Shown in pieces: positions 26,431 to 34,295 of a stretch of 34,295 nucleotides of DNA (the stretch's first letter is position 1; each line of letters begins with the position of its first letter). The notes below the pieces were generated by a model, which was not told the DNA's origin, did not search any database, and saw nothing but the letters and a program-made list of their open reading frames with translations. The stretch is from Flavobacteriaceae bacterium (GTDB taxonomy: Bacteria > Bacteroidota > Bacteroidia > Flavobacteriales > Flavobacteriaceae), in the NCBI GenBank assembly GCA_013003555.1, contig JABDIV010000110.1, positions 1 through 34,295 on the forward strand. The letters run 5' to 3'. A program made the translations under genes and the position numbers.

Positions 26431-26635
26431 AATAGTGTTGAATTAATAGTTAACTCTATAAGGTACAACAAAAATCAATATCGGCTGCCCAGGCAACGAA
26501 ACCTCCAAAAAAGTCTAAAAAGAAAAAGATCCTGCCTTAAAGAAAAAACTTAGCTGTCATCCCTTCATCAGATTAACCGGAGGGAGGGATTCTCATAGGT
26601 TTTATCCAATGTAGGAACAAATTTGTTCGTCCACT

Positions 26636-27925
26636 TTAGTCATCAATGGCCTGAAAAACCAATTGTTGAAATTTCCAACCTGAATTATCCGGACCGCTTT
26701 GCTGCGTTTGTTTCATCAGGACACCGATAATCTGCTCGTTTGGATCAGCAAAATATTGGGTATTGAAATAACCGCCCCAACTAAAGGTGCCCTCACCGCC
26801 TCTACCACCCTGTGCCGCGCCGTTATCATCAATAAGGCCAAAAGCCAGGCCATAATCGAGGCCCGATTCTCCCCAAAGGTCACCGATCTGGTTGGCCATC
26901 ATAAACTCAACAGTAGTTCTACTTAGAATTCTTACCCCATTGAGTTCACCATTATTCAAATACATCTGTAGGAAGGTAGCATAGTCTTTTGCAGTGCTAG
27001 ACAAACCGGCACCACCCGAAAAAAAGCGTTTTGCTCCTTTTTTAGGATAATCCGGATCGTAAAAGGTAACCGGGTACCTGACCCAGATGTCATTTTCTTT
27101 AGTCTGCACTGACACCAACCGATCATGTTTTGAATCCGGTAAATAAAACCAGGTGTCGTTCATGCCAAGCGGGTCAAAGAGGCGTGTCCGTAAAAATTCA
27201 TCGAATCCCATACCTGAGACGATCTCTATAAAATAGCCCAGAACATCCAGGCCTTCACTATAGGTCAGTTTTTCCCCTGGATCATGATGTAAAGGCAGCT
27301 TAGCCAGTTTCTTAACACTTTCTTCAATACTGATATTCTCGGTAGTAAACAGATCGGTTATACCGGCAGCTTTATAAATTTCCCTAAAACGTTCATCCCC
27401 ATCTATAACGCCATATCCGATACCAGAGGTATGGGTCAGTAAATGCCGGATTGAAATGGGTTTGCTCGCAGCAGTACCATCCCAGGTCCCATCCTCATAA
27501 AGGGTATCCAGGACAACCGGATCTTTGAATTCGGGAATATACTTGTCGATTGGATCATCTAAACGGAACCTGCCTTCTTCCCACAGCATCATCACCGCAG
27601 TTGAGGTGATGGCCTTGGTCTGCGAGGCAATCCTGAAGATATCATCCCTTTTCATTTTTCTGTTAGATTCATTATCGGCCATTCCAAAGGCCTTGTGATA
27701 AACAATCTTCCCGTTCCTTGCCACAAGTGCCACAGCACCCGGAATTTCATTATCTGCCATACCGTCATTTATGGCTTTATCAATTCGAGTAAAACGTTCA
27801 GCTGACATGCCAACACTTTCAGGAGAAGCTTCTGACAGCGGTGGACTTTTATGAATAGATTTTGTTTGGGGAAAGGCAGAAATACATAGGGTAAGACCAA
27901 TTAGTAATGAGATATGTTTTTTCAT
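26636..27925 (-). CDS. Secreted serine hydrolase, beta-lactamase/esterase VIII type
   Basis: 429 residues. A signal peptide (MKKHISLLIGLTLCISAFPQ) precedes a class C beta-lactamase-like domain. The nucleophile motif is S101-Q-T-K104 (FRIASQTKAITS). The second motif is TYSEGLDVLGY, with Glu where class C lactamases have Asn. The third is FSWGGYFNTQYF, a WGG box as in family VIII esterases such as EstB. These differences favour an esterase or peptidase rather than a beta-lactam-degrading enzyme. The frame extends to 28003, but the ATG at 27925 starts the signal peptide and a -7-like box (27982-27989) lies within the extension. It is a single-gene unit, divergent from the SusD-like gene. A 14-nt palindrome lies just past its stop. 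Confidence 0.9.
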   Translation of the reverse strand: MKKHISLLIGLTLCISAFPQTKSIHKSPPLSEASPESVGMSAERFTRIDKAINDGMADNEIPGAVALVARNGKIVYHKAFGMADNESNRKMKRDDIFRIASQTKAITSTAVMMLWEEGRFRLDDPIDKYIPEFKDPVVLDTLYEDGTWDGTAASKPISIRHLLTHTSGIGYGVIDGDERFREIYKAAGITDLFTTENISIEESVKKLAKLPLHHDPGEKLTYSEGLDVLGYFIEIVSGMGFDEFLRTRLFDPLGMNDTWFYLPDSKHDRLVSVQTKENDIWVRYPVTFYDPDYPKKGAKRFFSGGAGLSSTAKDYATFLQMYLNNGELNGVRILSRTTVEFMMANQIGDLWGESGLDYGLAFGLIDDNGAAQGGRGGEGTFSWGGYFNTQYFADPNEQIIGVLMKQTQQSGPDNSGWKFQQLVFQAIDD

Positions 27926-27981
27926 GTTTTGATGTTTTGCTGATCGACTGGGCCAAGAGAGGTAGATGTTGGAAATTTCCT

Positions 27982-27989
27982 TAAAGATA
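27982..27989 (-). promoter_or_regulatory. -7 box for the serine hydrolase gene
   Basis: On the minus strand this reads TATCTTTA, a 7/8 match to TAnnTTTG, 57 nt upstream of the ATG at 27925. No TTG is at the standard spacing (the nearest is 11 or 25 nt away). Confidence 0.35.
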
Positions 27990-28037
27990 CTAAGAATCAA
28001 CAATCCTTTTAAAACAAAAAAGCATCTCTCTACCTTC

Positions 28038-28085
28038 GGCAGGCAGGCCTGCTCTTCTTCCGTTTCTTAAACTTAAGCGGACAAC
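28038..28085 (+). repeat. Intergenic repeat copy B
   Basis: Matches copy A (18951-18997) at four blocks: GGCAGGCAGGC, CCGT, AAACTTAAG and GGACAAC, with 10-11 nt and 5 nt spacers. It contains a perfect palindrome, GCAGGCCTGC (28043-28052). It has no attached ORF and no T-arm-like sequence. Confidence 0.6.
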
Positions 28086-28167
28086 CAAGCGTCTTACTAT
28101 GTGCTCCTCAAGACGCCAAACTGCAGAGGACAAACTCACATTTCTGAAACAACCTGATGTACACTAA

Positions 28168-28200
28168 TTGTATCGACCCATAGTTAAATAACTATTTCGT
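28168..28200 (+). promoter_or_regulatory. Promoter for the SusD-like gene
   Basis: TTG (28168-28170), 22 nt, then TATTTCG (28193-28199) followed by TAACTTTAAG, resembling Bacteroidota promoters. It predicts a leader of about 90 nt before the ATG at 28295. Confidence 0.4.
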
Positions 28201-28294
28201 AACTTTAAGTGGTACTTCAATATGATGATATAGGTCATTTTTTACTGGCGTTTAAGGTTATATGTTAAACGTGTTAATTCAAGTTATATCGATT

Positions 28295-30082
28295 ATGAAA
28301 AATATTAATAGGTTTTTAGTATTGATTATTCCTGTGTCGGGCATCCTTTTTTATTCCTGCGAGACTATGGAACTGGACAAGGTGGTTGATCCAAATGAAT
28401 TATCGGTAGATCAGTCAGATCCGGATCTGCTTTTGAATTCAATACAATTGGACTATTTAAATAGCATGTCTATTTTTAATGATATCAGTGAGGACTTATC
28501 CAGAATCACCCAATCTCGAGCCAGAGATTATTTAAATTTTTATGGACCCACAACATTAAACAATGCATGGTTAAATATATATAGTGGAATAATCCCTGAT
28601 GTTGCTAATATTCAGGCTTTACATGATGACCCTGATTCAGATAGAGATCTTTCGTTTCATCTTGGAATATCGAAAACAATACAAGCCCACAGTATGATGT
28701 TATTAGTCGATTTTTTAGGCGACATTGTTTATTCCCAGGCTAACAATCCAGTTGAATTTCCATTCCCGGTAGTTGATGATGATGAAGACGTTTACGATGC
28801 AGCATTTACCTTGTTAGAAGAGGCTAGAGATCATTTAAATACCGCCTCCGTAGGTTCAGCAACAGACTTTTTTTATGGCGGCGATACTGATAAATGGTTG
28901 AAATTGGTAAACACGCTTGAGATGCGTTTTAATTTAACTGTGGGCAATTATTCAGAGGTCGTAAATGCATCAGCTGTGATTGTTGACAGTGAAGATGATA
29001 TGGTATTTAAATATGGAACTAATGTACTTAGCCCTGACTCCCGACACCCGGATTACGCAAGTGATTATAGAGATCGTGGTACAGGCTTTTATAAAAGTAA
29101 CTGGCTAATGGATCTTATGGTTGGCGAATTTGGTGACTTCTCAGCAGACACCGATCCCAGAAGGCGTTATTATTTTTACCGACAAAGTTGGATAACCCCC
29201 GGAAACTATGCCCTTTTTGAAGATGTATTAGGATTGATTGGACCACCAGGAGCAATTTATATCTCATTCGAAAATGACATTCAAGAAGGCATTATCTGTT
29301 CTATAGACCTTACACCTCCTCACTTACAGTTTACACCTGACGAAGACACATGGTGTTCATTGCCTTTAGGTTATTGGGGAAGACCACATGGTAATGGAGG
29401 AGGATTTCCTCCTGATAGCTTTGATAGAACGGCTACAGGTGTTTATCCTTCCGGAGGCAGTTTTGATGCCGCTCCTGATGCTTTCCCATGGGTGGGTGTA
29501 TTTCCTGACTTAGGTCAGCAGGTCGGCCTCGGTAAAGGGGGCGGTGGTGCAGGTATAGAGCCCATCATGCTGGCTTCGTTTGTCGATTTTATGAAAGCAG
29601 AAGCAAATCTGCATTTGGGTAATTTGGGCCCTGCCACAATGCACTTTGAAGCCGGAATCACAAAATCAATCTCGAAAGTAATGGCATTTGTAGCTTTAGA
29701 TGTTGGTGCAGATCTGTCGCAGGCACCTGATGCAACCACCGTGGCAAATTTCATCGCAGATAAAGTTGCTGAATTTGGTGCGGCTTCCCTGACATCGGGA
29801 TTAGATGGATTTGGATGGCCTGTTGAAAAAGATAAAATGGATCTCCTGGGAGAACAATACTTTATTGCCATGTATGGAGGGGGCGCTGATGGTTTTAATT
29901 TTATAAGAAGAACTGGGTACCCAAGAACTTTACAACGACATTTGTTTCCTGTTCCGGGACCTTTCCCCAGAACTTTTCTTTATCCAAGCAATGAGGTTTC
30001 AACGAACCCCAATTTATCACAAAGAACAGATCTTAATACGCTGGTATTTTGGGATCAGGGCATTTTGAATCCGGCAAATTAA
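28295..30082 (+). CDS. SusD/RagB-like outer-membrane lipoprotein
   Basis: 595 residues with a lipoprotein signal peptide (lipobox LFYSC, C22). The N-terminal helical part, with MLLVDFLGDIVYSQANNP and the NTLEMRFNLTVG block, matches SusD-like TPR proteins of the SusD_2 type. The C terminus (LNTLVFWDQGILNPAN) is also the usual SusD ending. SusD proteins cap a SusC TonB-dependent transporter and feed it glycans or peptides. No SusC gene is beside this one: upstream is an unrelated hydrolase on the other strand and downstream is a TPR gene on the other strand. It is thus an orphan within the window; its partner must be encoded elsewhere or missing. The frame is open from 28262, but the ATG at 28295 begins the signal peptide. 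Confidence 0.88.
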   Translation: MKNINRFLVLIIPVSGILFYSCETMELDKVVDPNELSVDQSDPDLLLNSIQLDYLNSMSIFNDISEDLSRITQSRARDYLNFYGPTTLNNAWLNIYSGIIPDVANIQALHDDPDSDRDLSFHLGISKTIQAHSMMLLVDFLGDIVYSQANNPVEFPFPVVDDDEDVYDAAFTLLEEARDHLNTASVGSATDFFYGGDTDKWLKLVNTLEMRFNLTVGNYSEVVNASAVIVDSEDDMVFKYGTNVLSPDSRHPDYASDYRDRGTGFYKSNWLMDLMVGEFGDFSADTDPRRRYYFYRQSWITPGNYALFEDVLGLIGPPGAIYISFENDIQEGIICSIDLTPPHLQFTPDEDTWCSLPLGYWGRPHGNGGGFPPDSFDRTATGVYPSGGSFDAAPDAFPWVGVFPDLGQQVGLGKGGGGAGIEPIMLASFVDFMKAEANLHLGNLGPATMHFEAGITKSISKVMAFVALDVGADLSQAPDATTVANFIADKVAEFGAASLTSGLDGFGWPVEKDKMDLLGEQYFIAMYGGGADGFNFIRRTGYPRTLQRHLFPVPGPFPRTFLYPSNEVSTNPNLSQRTDLNTLVFWDQGILNPAN

Positions 30083-30140
30083 TTGTATATAAAAAAGCTT
30101 AACTAAATTTTTCCTCGCTTAAACCAAGCCTAATTAAATT

Positions 30141-32153
30141 TCACTCATTCAAATGTGTAATGGGTAAATAATTTTTCCTTAAAAATGCTTTAAAACGTTC
30201 TTCTTTACGGTAAGGGTTAAACGCATTATTGCCATTAATATCATTTAAAGCATAATATCTGGTAGATCTGTTTAAATAATGATACATAGAGTCCTTTTCT
30301 TTTAATACAGCGTAAACAATAGCTTTTTGATAGCTATAAACCGGCGTAGTTTTGAAAAGTTGGTAAATGCTGTCCCGTTCCCCCATTTTAGCAAGAATGG
30401 TTAACTTAATATCGATTGGAGGATTATAGCCGGGTTTATTGATATATTCAAGCGCCCTGTTAAGGCTATCCGTAACTACGTAATATCCTGCACGTAACGG
30501 AGGTATATTCCTTGAAAAAATATCGGCCTCAATAATTTTCTTGTTATCCAATAAACTTCTGAAATATTCGGTAGAAAATCTACGGCTACCGGTAGAATCA
30601 GATTCATAAGCGATCCTGCAGTATTTTAAATAGTTCGCATCATCATTAAACACGTTGTTATACATTTTCCCTAAATACCAATTATATAAGGGATCATCTG
30701 GATCCGTTTTGATTTGTTCGTTCACCATTTCAATGATCGCGGTATAATCATTTTCTTTATGGCTATTAATTAAGCCTTTGAATTCTAACTTGGCAATGTC
30801 TGAAAAACCAATGTCGGGGTACACATAATTTATTTTATTTAACTGTTCTTCAGCCTCCTCTACTTTATCATTGGCCAGCAGCGAATAGAGTAAAACATTG
30901 TTAATAGTGCTTGAATACGGATTGATTTTATGCGCTTTTCTTGCCTGTAACAGTCGGTTCTTATTGTCAGTCTCCGGCAAACGGCCATACATTATAGCAA
31001 AATGCTGATAGGTCGTGGCATCGTTGGGATTTAACTCAATGGCCTTCTCAAAATTCAGCTTAGCTTCTTTAAAATTTAAGTTTCCAGTTTGAATCAGTCC
31101 ACGGGTGCTATACACCCGAGCTGTTTGCTCGTTTAATTCAAGTGCTTTTTCATTTAAATAGTTAATCTCATCAGGACTACTCCTTCTAGAAATAAATTTC
31201 ATCAGGGCCATTTCTGCATAGGCTTCGGCATAATTTGAGTCTAAAACAATCGCTTTTTTTAACAATTCAATGCTTTGGGGAAGAACAATGGAACTATTTT
31301 TAGCATTTCTTTTGTCTGATAAGGCTTTACCTTTCTTAAAATACTCGAAGGCTTCCGGGTTTTGTGTCGGCATTACATCTAATGTCATCGCATCAGCCGG
31401 AGAAAGAATCAATTCAAGCTCCTGTACTATTTTTTTAGAAATATCCTGTTGTATGCGTAAAGCATCTGCATCATCCAGGATCTCATCATATTTTTCGCTC
31501 CAAAGTTGTTTATCGGAGGATGCTTCATTGAGATGCGCTGCTATTGATATTCGGTTACCCTGATGCCTTAAATTACCCCCAACGATATGAGACGCACCTA
31601 GCTCTTCGGCAATTTCAGGAGTCGTTTTATCCGTCCCCTTATATTTCTCAACGCTTTGAGGGCTTATGATATGGAAGTTTTTTATGCGCGATAAGTAATA
31701 ATGTATGTCTGAAGTAACCGCATCGTTATACCACTCGTTATTTTCATCAGAATTCAGATTCTTAAAGGGTAAGACGGCTATAGTAAATTCATTTTCAGCA
31801 TTTGACGATAAGAAGGATGGCTTAATGGCAAGTACAATGACCGCTATAGACAAACCCACTATGATAAAAGCATTCAGGCGTTTGTTGGTTATTGCAGTGA
31901 CCCGTTTATCTTCTGAATCTGCAGATGTAACTTCTATGCCTTCGGGAGTAAAATCATAAATCCATGAAATAACGATCCAAATGGGTAACCCAATTGCTAA
32001 AAATATTATGAATGCCTGCTTAATCCAATCCGGAGAATGAAAAGAGTCGAGAAGAACAGTCGCCACTTGAAGTAACACCCATGCCACAACCAAATATGCA
32101 ATGGTTGCTTTAATTACATTTCTTCGTTTCAGCTCATTAAAGAACTTGCTCAT
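30141..32153 (-). CDS. Three-TM, TolB-like domain, TPR protein (paralog 1)
   Basis: 670 residues. A short cytosolic start (FFNELKRRNVIK) precedes three membrane helices at about 13-35, 43-66 and 92-110. An extracytoplasmic TolB/FlgO-like domain follows (about 121-250, AVLPFKNLNSDENNEW through HIVGGNLRHQGN). Several TPR units come next (clearest 290-410, for example AKLNFEKAIELNPNDATTY), then a family-specific tail ending FLRKNYLPITHLNE. In many bacteria this TolB-like plus TPR unit is fused to an adenylate cyclase or DNA-binding domain; here nothing precedes the membrane helices, so any signal output is unclear. A close paralog lies 147 bp upstream and a relic of a third at 18.4 kb. The molecular function is unknown. 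Confidence 0.83.
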   Translation of the reverse strand: MSKFFNELKRRNVIKATIAYLVVAWVLLQVATVLLDSFHSPDWIKQAFIIFLAIGLPIWIVISWIYDFTPEGIEVTSADSEDKRVTAITNKRLNAFIIVGLSIAVIVLAIKPSFLSSNAENEFTIAVLPFKNLNSDENNEWYNDAVTSDIHYYLSRIKNFHIISPQSVEKYKGTDKTTPEIAEELGASHIVGGNLRHQGNRISIAAHLNEASSDKQLWSEKYDEILDDADALRIQQDISKKIVQELELILSPADAMTLDVMPTQNPEAFEYFKKGKALSDKRNAKNSSIVLPQSIELLKKAIVLDSNYAEAYAEMALMKFISRRSSPDEINYLNEKALELNEQTARVYSTRGLIQTGNLNFKEAKLNFEKAIELNPNDATTYQHFAIMYGRLPETDNKNRLLQARKAHKINPYSSTINNVLLYSLLANDKVEEAEEQLNKINYVYPDIGFSDIAKLEFKGLINSHKENDYTAIIEMVNEQIKTDPDDPLYNWYLGKMYNNVFNDDANYLKYCRIAYESDSTGSRRFSTEYFRSLLDNKKIIEADIFSRNIPPLRAGYYVVTDSLNRALEYINKPGYNPPIDIKLTILAKMGERDSIYQLFKTTPVYSYQKAIVYAVLKEKDSMYHYLNRSTRYYALNDINGNNAFNPYRKEERFKAFLRKNYLPITHLNE

Positions 32154-32169
32154 GAATCGTTCTTTTGCT

Positions 32170-32177
32170 TAAAGATA
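32170..32177 (-). promoter_or_regulatory. -7 box for TPR paralog 1
   Basis: On the minus strand this reads TATCTTTA, 17 nt before the ATG at 32153. It suggests the gene can be transcribed separately from paralog 2 upstream. No well-spaced TTG is seen. Confidence 0.4.
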
Positions 32178-32300
32178 CCAAGAAATTCCATTCTAAAGGC
32201 TATTCAAAATCAATACATTTTGGGCTCAGCTATGGAACAAACTTGAGATGTTTAATATGATAATGTGTGAGGAGTTGTAACTACTAATTCACTAAATGAC

Positions 32301-34295
32301 TTACTCATTCAAATGCGTAATAGGTAAATATTGTTTTTTTAAAAGTGCTTTAAAACGGTCTTCTTTTCTGTAAGGATCAAACTCTGGTCGACTATTGGGC
32401 CCCATTAAACTATGGCCATAAGGATTATTATAGAATTTTTCGAGATAATAGTACATAGAATCTTTTTCTTTTAAAATTGCAAAGACGATTACTTTCATAG
32501 AATAAGAATTGTCTTTCCTAGCATTTTTCCTATCATTTAATTGTGCATAATTAACTGCTTTAATAAAAAAAGCATTTTTCATTAAGCTGTCCTGTAAAAT
32601 TTCTTGTACTTCTAAATAATTTTCCTGATGGTAATAATACCAACATAGAGATCTTAATTGTACTTCTCTGCTCGTTATAGCTTTAAAATTCTCAGATTCC
32701 ATAAATCTTTTGGCTTCCTTAAATCTTTTAACTTTTGTTAATAAATTAAAATAATTTTGTGCCACCATAGAATTTGTAGAATCCAACTCATAGGCTTTTT
32801 TTAAATATTTAATAGCATTGATATCATCATTTAAAATAAAGTCATATTGATTTCCTAATAATTTGTAAAAGAGAGGATTATCGGGTTCCTGCTCAATTTT
32901 CGTTTCAAAATATCGTATTCCTGCCGTCCAGTCTTTATTTTTAATTGCGGTAATATGACATTCATAATCAAAATATTCTTCATCCGTAAAAAGAAACCTC
33001 ATTTCGTTTAAATATTCCTCGGCCTCAATAATTTTATTATTTAACATTAAGGCGTCGAATAAATTCCTTGTAACAAAAATTGACAAAGGATCTAATTTCT
33101 GAGCAATCCTCATTTGTCGAAGATAAATGTTCACATCAGATTTTTCTATATAAAAATAGCGTCCGTAATACATTTGGATAATGGCATTATTTGGATTTAA
33201 TGCAATGGCTTTTTCTAAATTTCCCTGTACTTCCTCCATATTACGAGCTTTCCACAAAGTCATTGCTTTAATCCCATATGCTCTGGAATTATTAGGATCG
33301 AGATCTAATGCTTTTTCTATATAACTGTTGGATTTACTCATGCACTCTGTGGGGCTTAAATAATTGTACCATCCCAATAAATAATATGCATGTGCAATTC
33401 CTGAATAAGCCTCTGCATAATTGGGATCTAAATCGATGGCTTCTTCATACATTTTTATACTTGACTCTAAATTTTCTTTTGTTCTGATTTCAGAATTAGA
33501 AAGTCCTTTTAAAACCAATTGATAAGCTTCCATATTTTCTGTTGGAATCTTTTCTATAATTTCTTTTTGTTCCGGGCTTAACGTAATTTTTAGCTTTTTA
33601 AAAATTTCTTCAGACACATTTTGCTGAATAGCAAAGATATTACGGAGATCAAAATCATCTTTATAATCTTTAGACCAAATATGCTCATCATTTGCACTGA
33701 TCAACTGAACCATAATTTTAACTTTGTCATTGTACAAAGTCACACTTCCTTCGAGAATGTAATCTACATCGAGTTCTTTTGCTATCTCCGGAATTTTTTT
33801 AGGAGTTTCTTTATAGGTTTCAGAAGAAGTTCGGGATATAACACGCAAGCTCTTTAGTGTAGAAATATGATTTAAGATTTCGTCCATAACGCCATCACAA
33901 AACCATTGGGTTTCTTCGGGGCTCATATCTTTAAATGGCAGTACGGCAATTGCATATTTACCATCTGCATCTGGTTTAATACTAGTAGAGTTTGGTTTAA
34001 ATATAATTAATAAAATAGCTGTTATTAAAGCTGCCAATATTAAGATGCTTAAACGCCTGTTAGTAACTGCAGATGAATGATTTTCTTTTACTGAAGACGT
34101 CTTTTTGAAACCTTTAGGCGTTACTTCATAAACCCAAGAAACGAACAGCCAAATTGGAAATCCAATTGCCATTAATAACATTATTGATTTTAAAACCCAA
34201 TCTGGAGCATCAATATTTGGTAGTACTATTGAGAAGACTTGTAATAATAGCCAGGCTACAACCAAATAGGCAACCGCTTCTTTAAAAACTTTTCG
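32301..34295 (-). CDS. Three-TM, TolB-like domain, TPR protein (paralog 2, 5' end cut by window)
   Basis: The frame is open to the last base of the window; the ten residues before the first possible start read RKVFKEAVAY and match KRRNVIKATIAY of paralog 1, so the true start lies outside. Visible parts are three membrane helices, a TolB-like domain (AVLPFKDMSPEETQWFCDGV, then VDYILEGSVTLYNDKV) and many TPR units (EEAIDLDPNYAEAYSGIAHA, EKALDLDPNNSRAYG, LEKAIALNPNNAIIQMYYGR). It ends with the family tail KKQYLPITHLNE. The TolB-like part is closer to the canonical cyclase-linked form than that of paralog 1. The tandem arrangement indicates local duplication. It is probably an envelope protein scaffold or sensor without a recognised output domain. 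Function unknown. Confidence 0.83.
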   Translation of the reverse strand, partial: RKVFKEAVAYLVVAWLLLQVFSIVLPNIDAPDWVLKSIMLLMAIGFPIWLFVSWVYEVTPKGFKKTSSVKENHSSAVTNRRLSILILAALITAILLIIFKPNSTSIKPDADGKYAIAVLPFKDMSPEETQWFCDGVMDEILNHISTLKSLRVISRTSSETYKETPKKIPEIAKELDVDYILEGSVTLYNDKVKIMVQLISANDEHIWSKDYKDDFDLRNIFAIQQNVSEEIFKKLKITLSPEQKEIIEKIPTENMEAYQLVLKGLSNSEIRTKENLESSIKMYEEAIDLDPNYAEAYSGIAHAYYLLGWYNYLSPTECMSKSNSYIEKALDLDPNNSRAYGIKAMTLWKARNMEEVQGNLEKAIALNPNNAIIQMYYGRYFYIEKSDVNIYLRQMRIAQKLDPLSIFVTRNLFDALMLNNKIIEAEEYLNEMRFLFTDEEYFDYECHITAIKNKDWTAGIRYFETKIEQEPDNPLFYKLLGNQYDFILNDDINAIKYLKKAYELDSTNSMVAQNYFNLLTKVKRFKEAKRFMESENFKAITSREVQLRSLCWYYYHQENYLEVQEILQDSLMKNAFFIKAVNYAQLNDRKNARKDNSYSMKVIVFAILKEKDSMYYYLEKFYNNPYGHSLMGPNSRPEFDPYRKEDRFKALLKKQYLPITHLNE

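Larger units (their letters stand above)
27926..28294. other. Divergent intergenic region with repeat copy B
   Basis: These 369 bp between the serine hydrolase and the SusD-like lipoprotein contain repeat copy B, a -7-like box for the leftward gene and a promoter-like site for the rightward gene. There is no SusC-like coding sequence and no other convincing ORF. Confidence 0.6.

Overview
The window looks like chromosomal DNA from a marine-type member of the Flavobacteriaceae or a close relative (Bacteroidota). The reasons are low GC content, a secreted metalloprotease ending in a type IX secretion (T9SS) sorting domain, a SusD-like outer-membrane lipoprotein, several short lipobox signal peptides, and promoter-like sites of the Bacteroidota type (TTG, 18-22 nt, then TAnnTTTA/G). 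I see no rRNA, intact tRNA, CRISPR array, phage gene or transposase.

Layout from left to right. (1) 1-3.5 kb: the tail of an unknown gene, a two-CBS-domain protein, a phasin-like helical protein directly followed by a UbiB/ABC1-type atypical kinase, and a converging amphipathic helical protein that shares a bidirectional terminator with the kinase. (2) 3.6-7.1 kb: a compact minus-strand operon of an arylsulfotransferase-like lipoprotein, a PAPS-type sulfotransferase and an MFS transporter. This is the most system-like unit and could make or move sulfated molecules. (3) 7.5-9.8 kb: a LemA / DUF2207 pair. (4) 9.8-13.7 kb, minus strand: an SGNH-hydrolase lipoprotein, a serine beta-lactamase-like hydrolase with a TPR tail, and a PlsC-type acyltransferase. 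(5) 13.9-18.3 kb: a 1151-residue secreted metzincin with PPC, PKD, thrombospondin-type-3 repeats and a duplicated unknown beta module, then a secreted two-repeat protein on the other strand.

(6) 18.35-18.9 kb: a decayed C-terminal piece of a TPR membrane protein whose two intact relatives lie at 30.1-34.3 kb. An intergenic repeat that occurs again at 28.0 kb, and a tRNA T-arm-like sequence, lie just beyond its broken end. (7) 19-26 kb: divergent secreted peptidases (M1 and M24), then a large secreted Asp-box/VPS10-like propeller protein. (8) 26-28 kb: a small ABM-type monooxygenase and an esterase-like serine hydrolase. (9) 28.3-30.1 kb: a SusD-like lipoprotein without a SusC next to it. (10) 30.1-34.3 kb: two tandem TolB-like/TPR membrane proteins, the second cut by the window edge.

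Overall, most genes encode envelope or secreted proteins that suggest peptide breakdown and uptake, ester or amide hydrolysis and sulfur-group transfer. The candidates most worth following are the sulfotransfer operon, the duplicated module in the metalloprotease, the UbiB/phasin-like group, and the TPR family with its relic and adjacent repeat.
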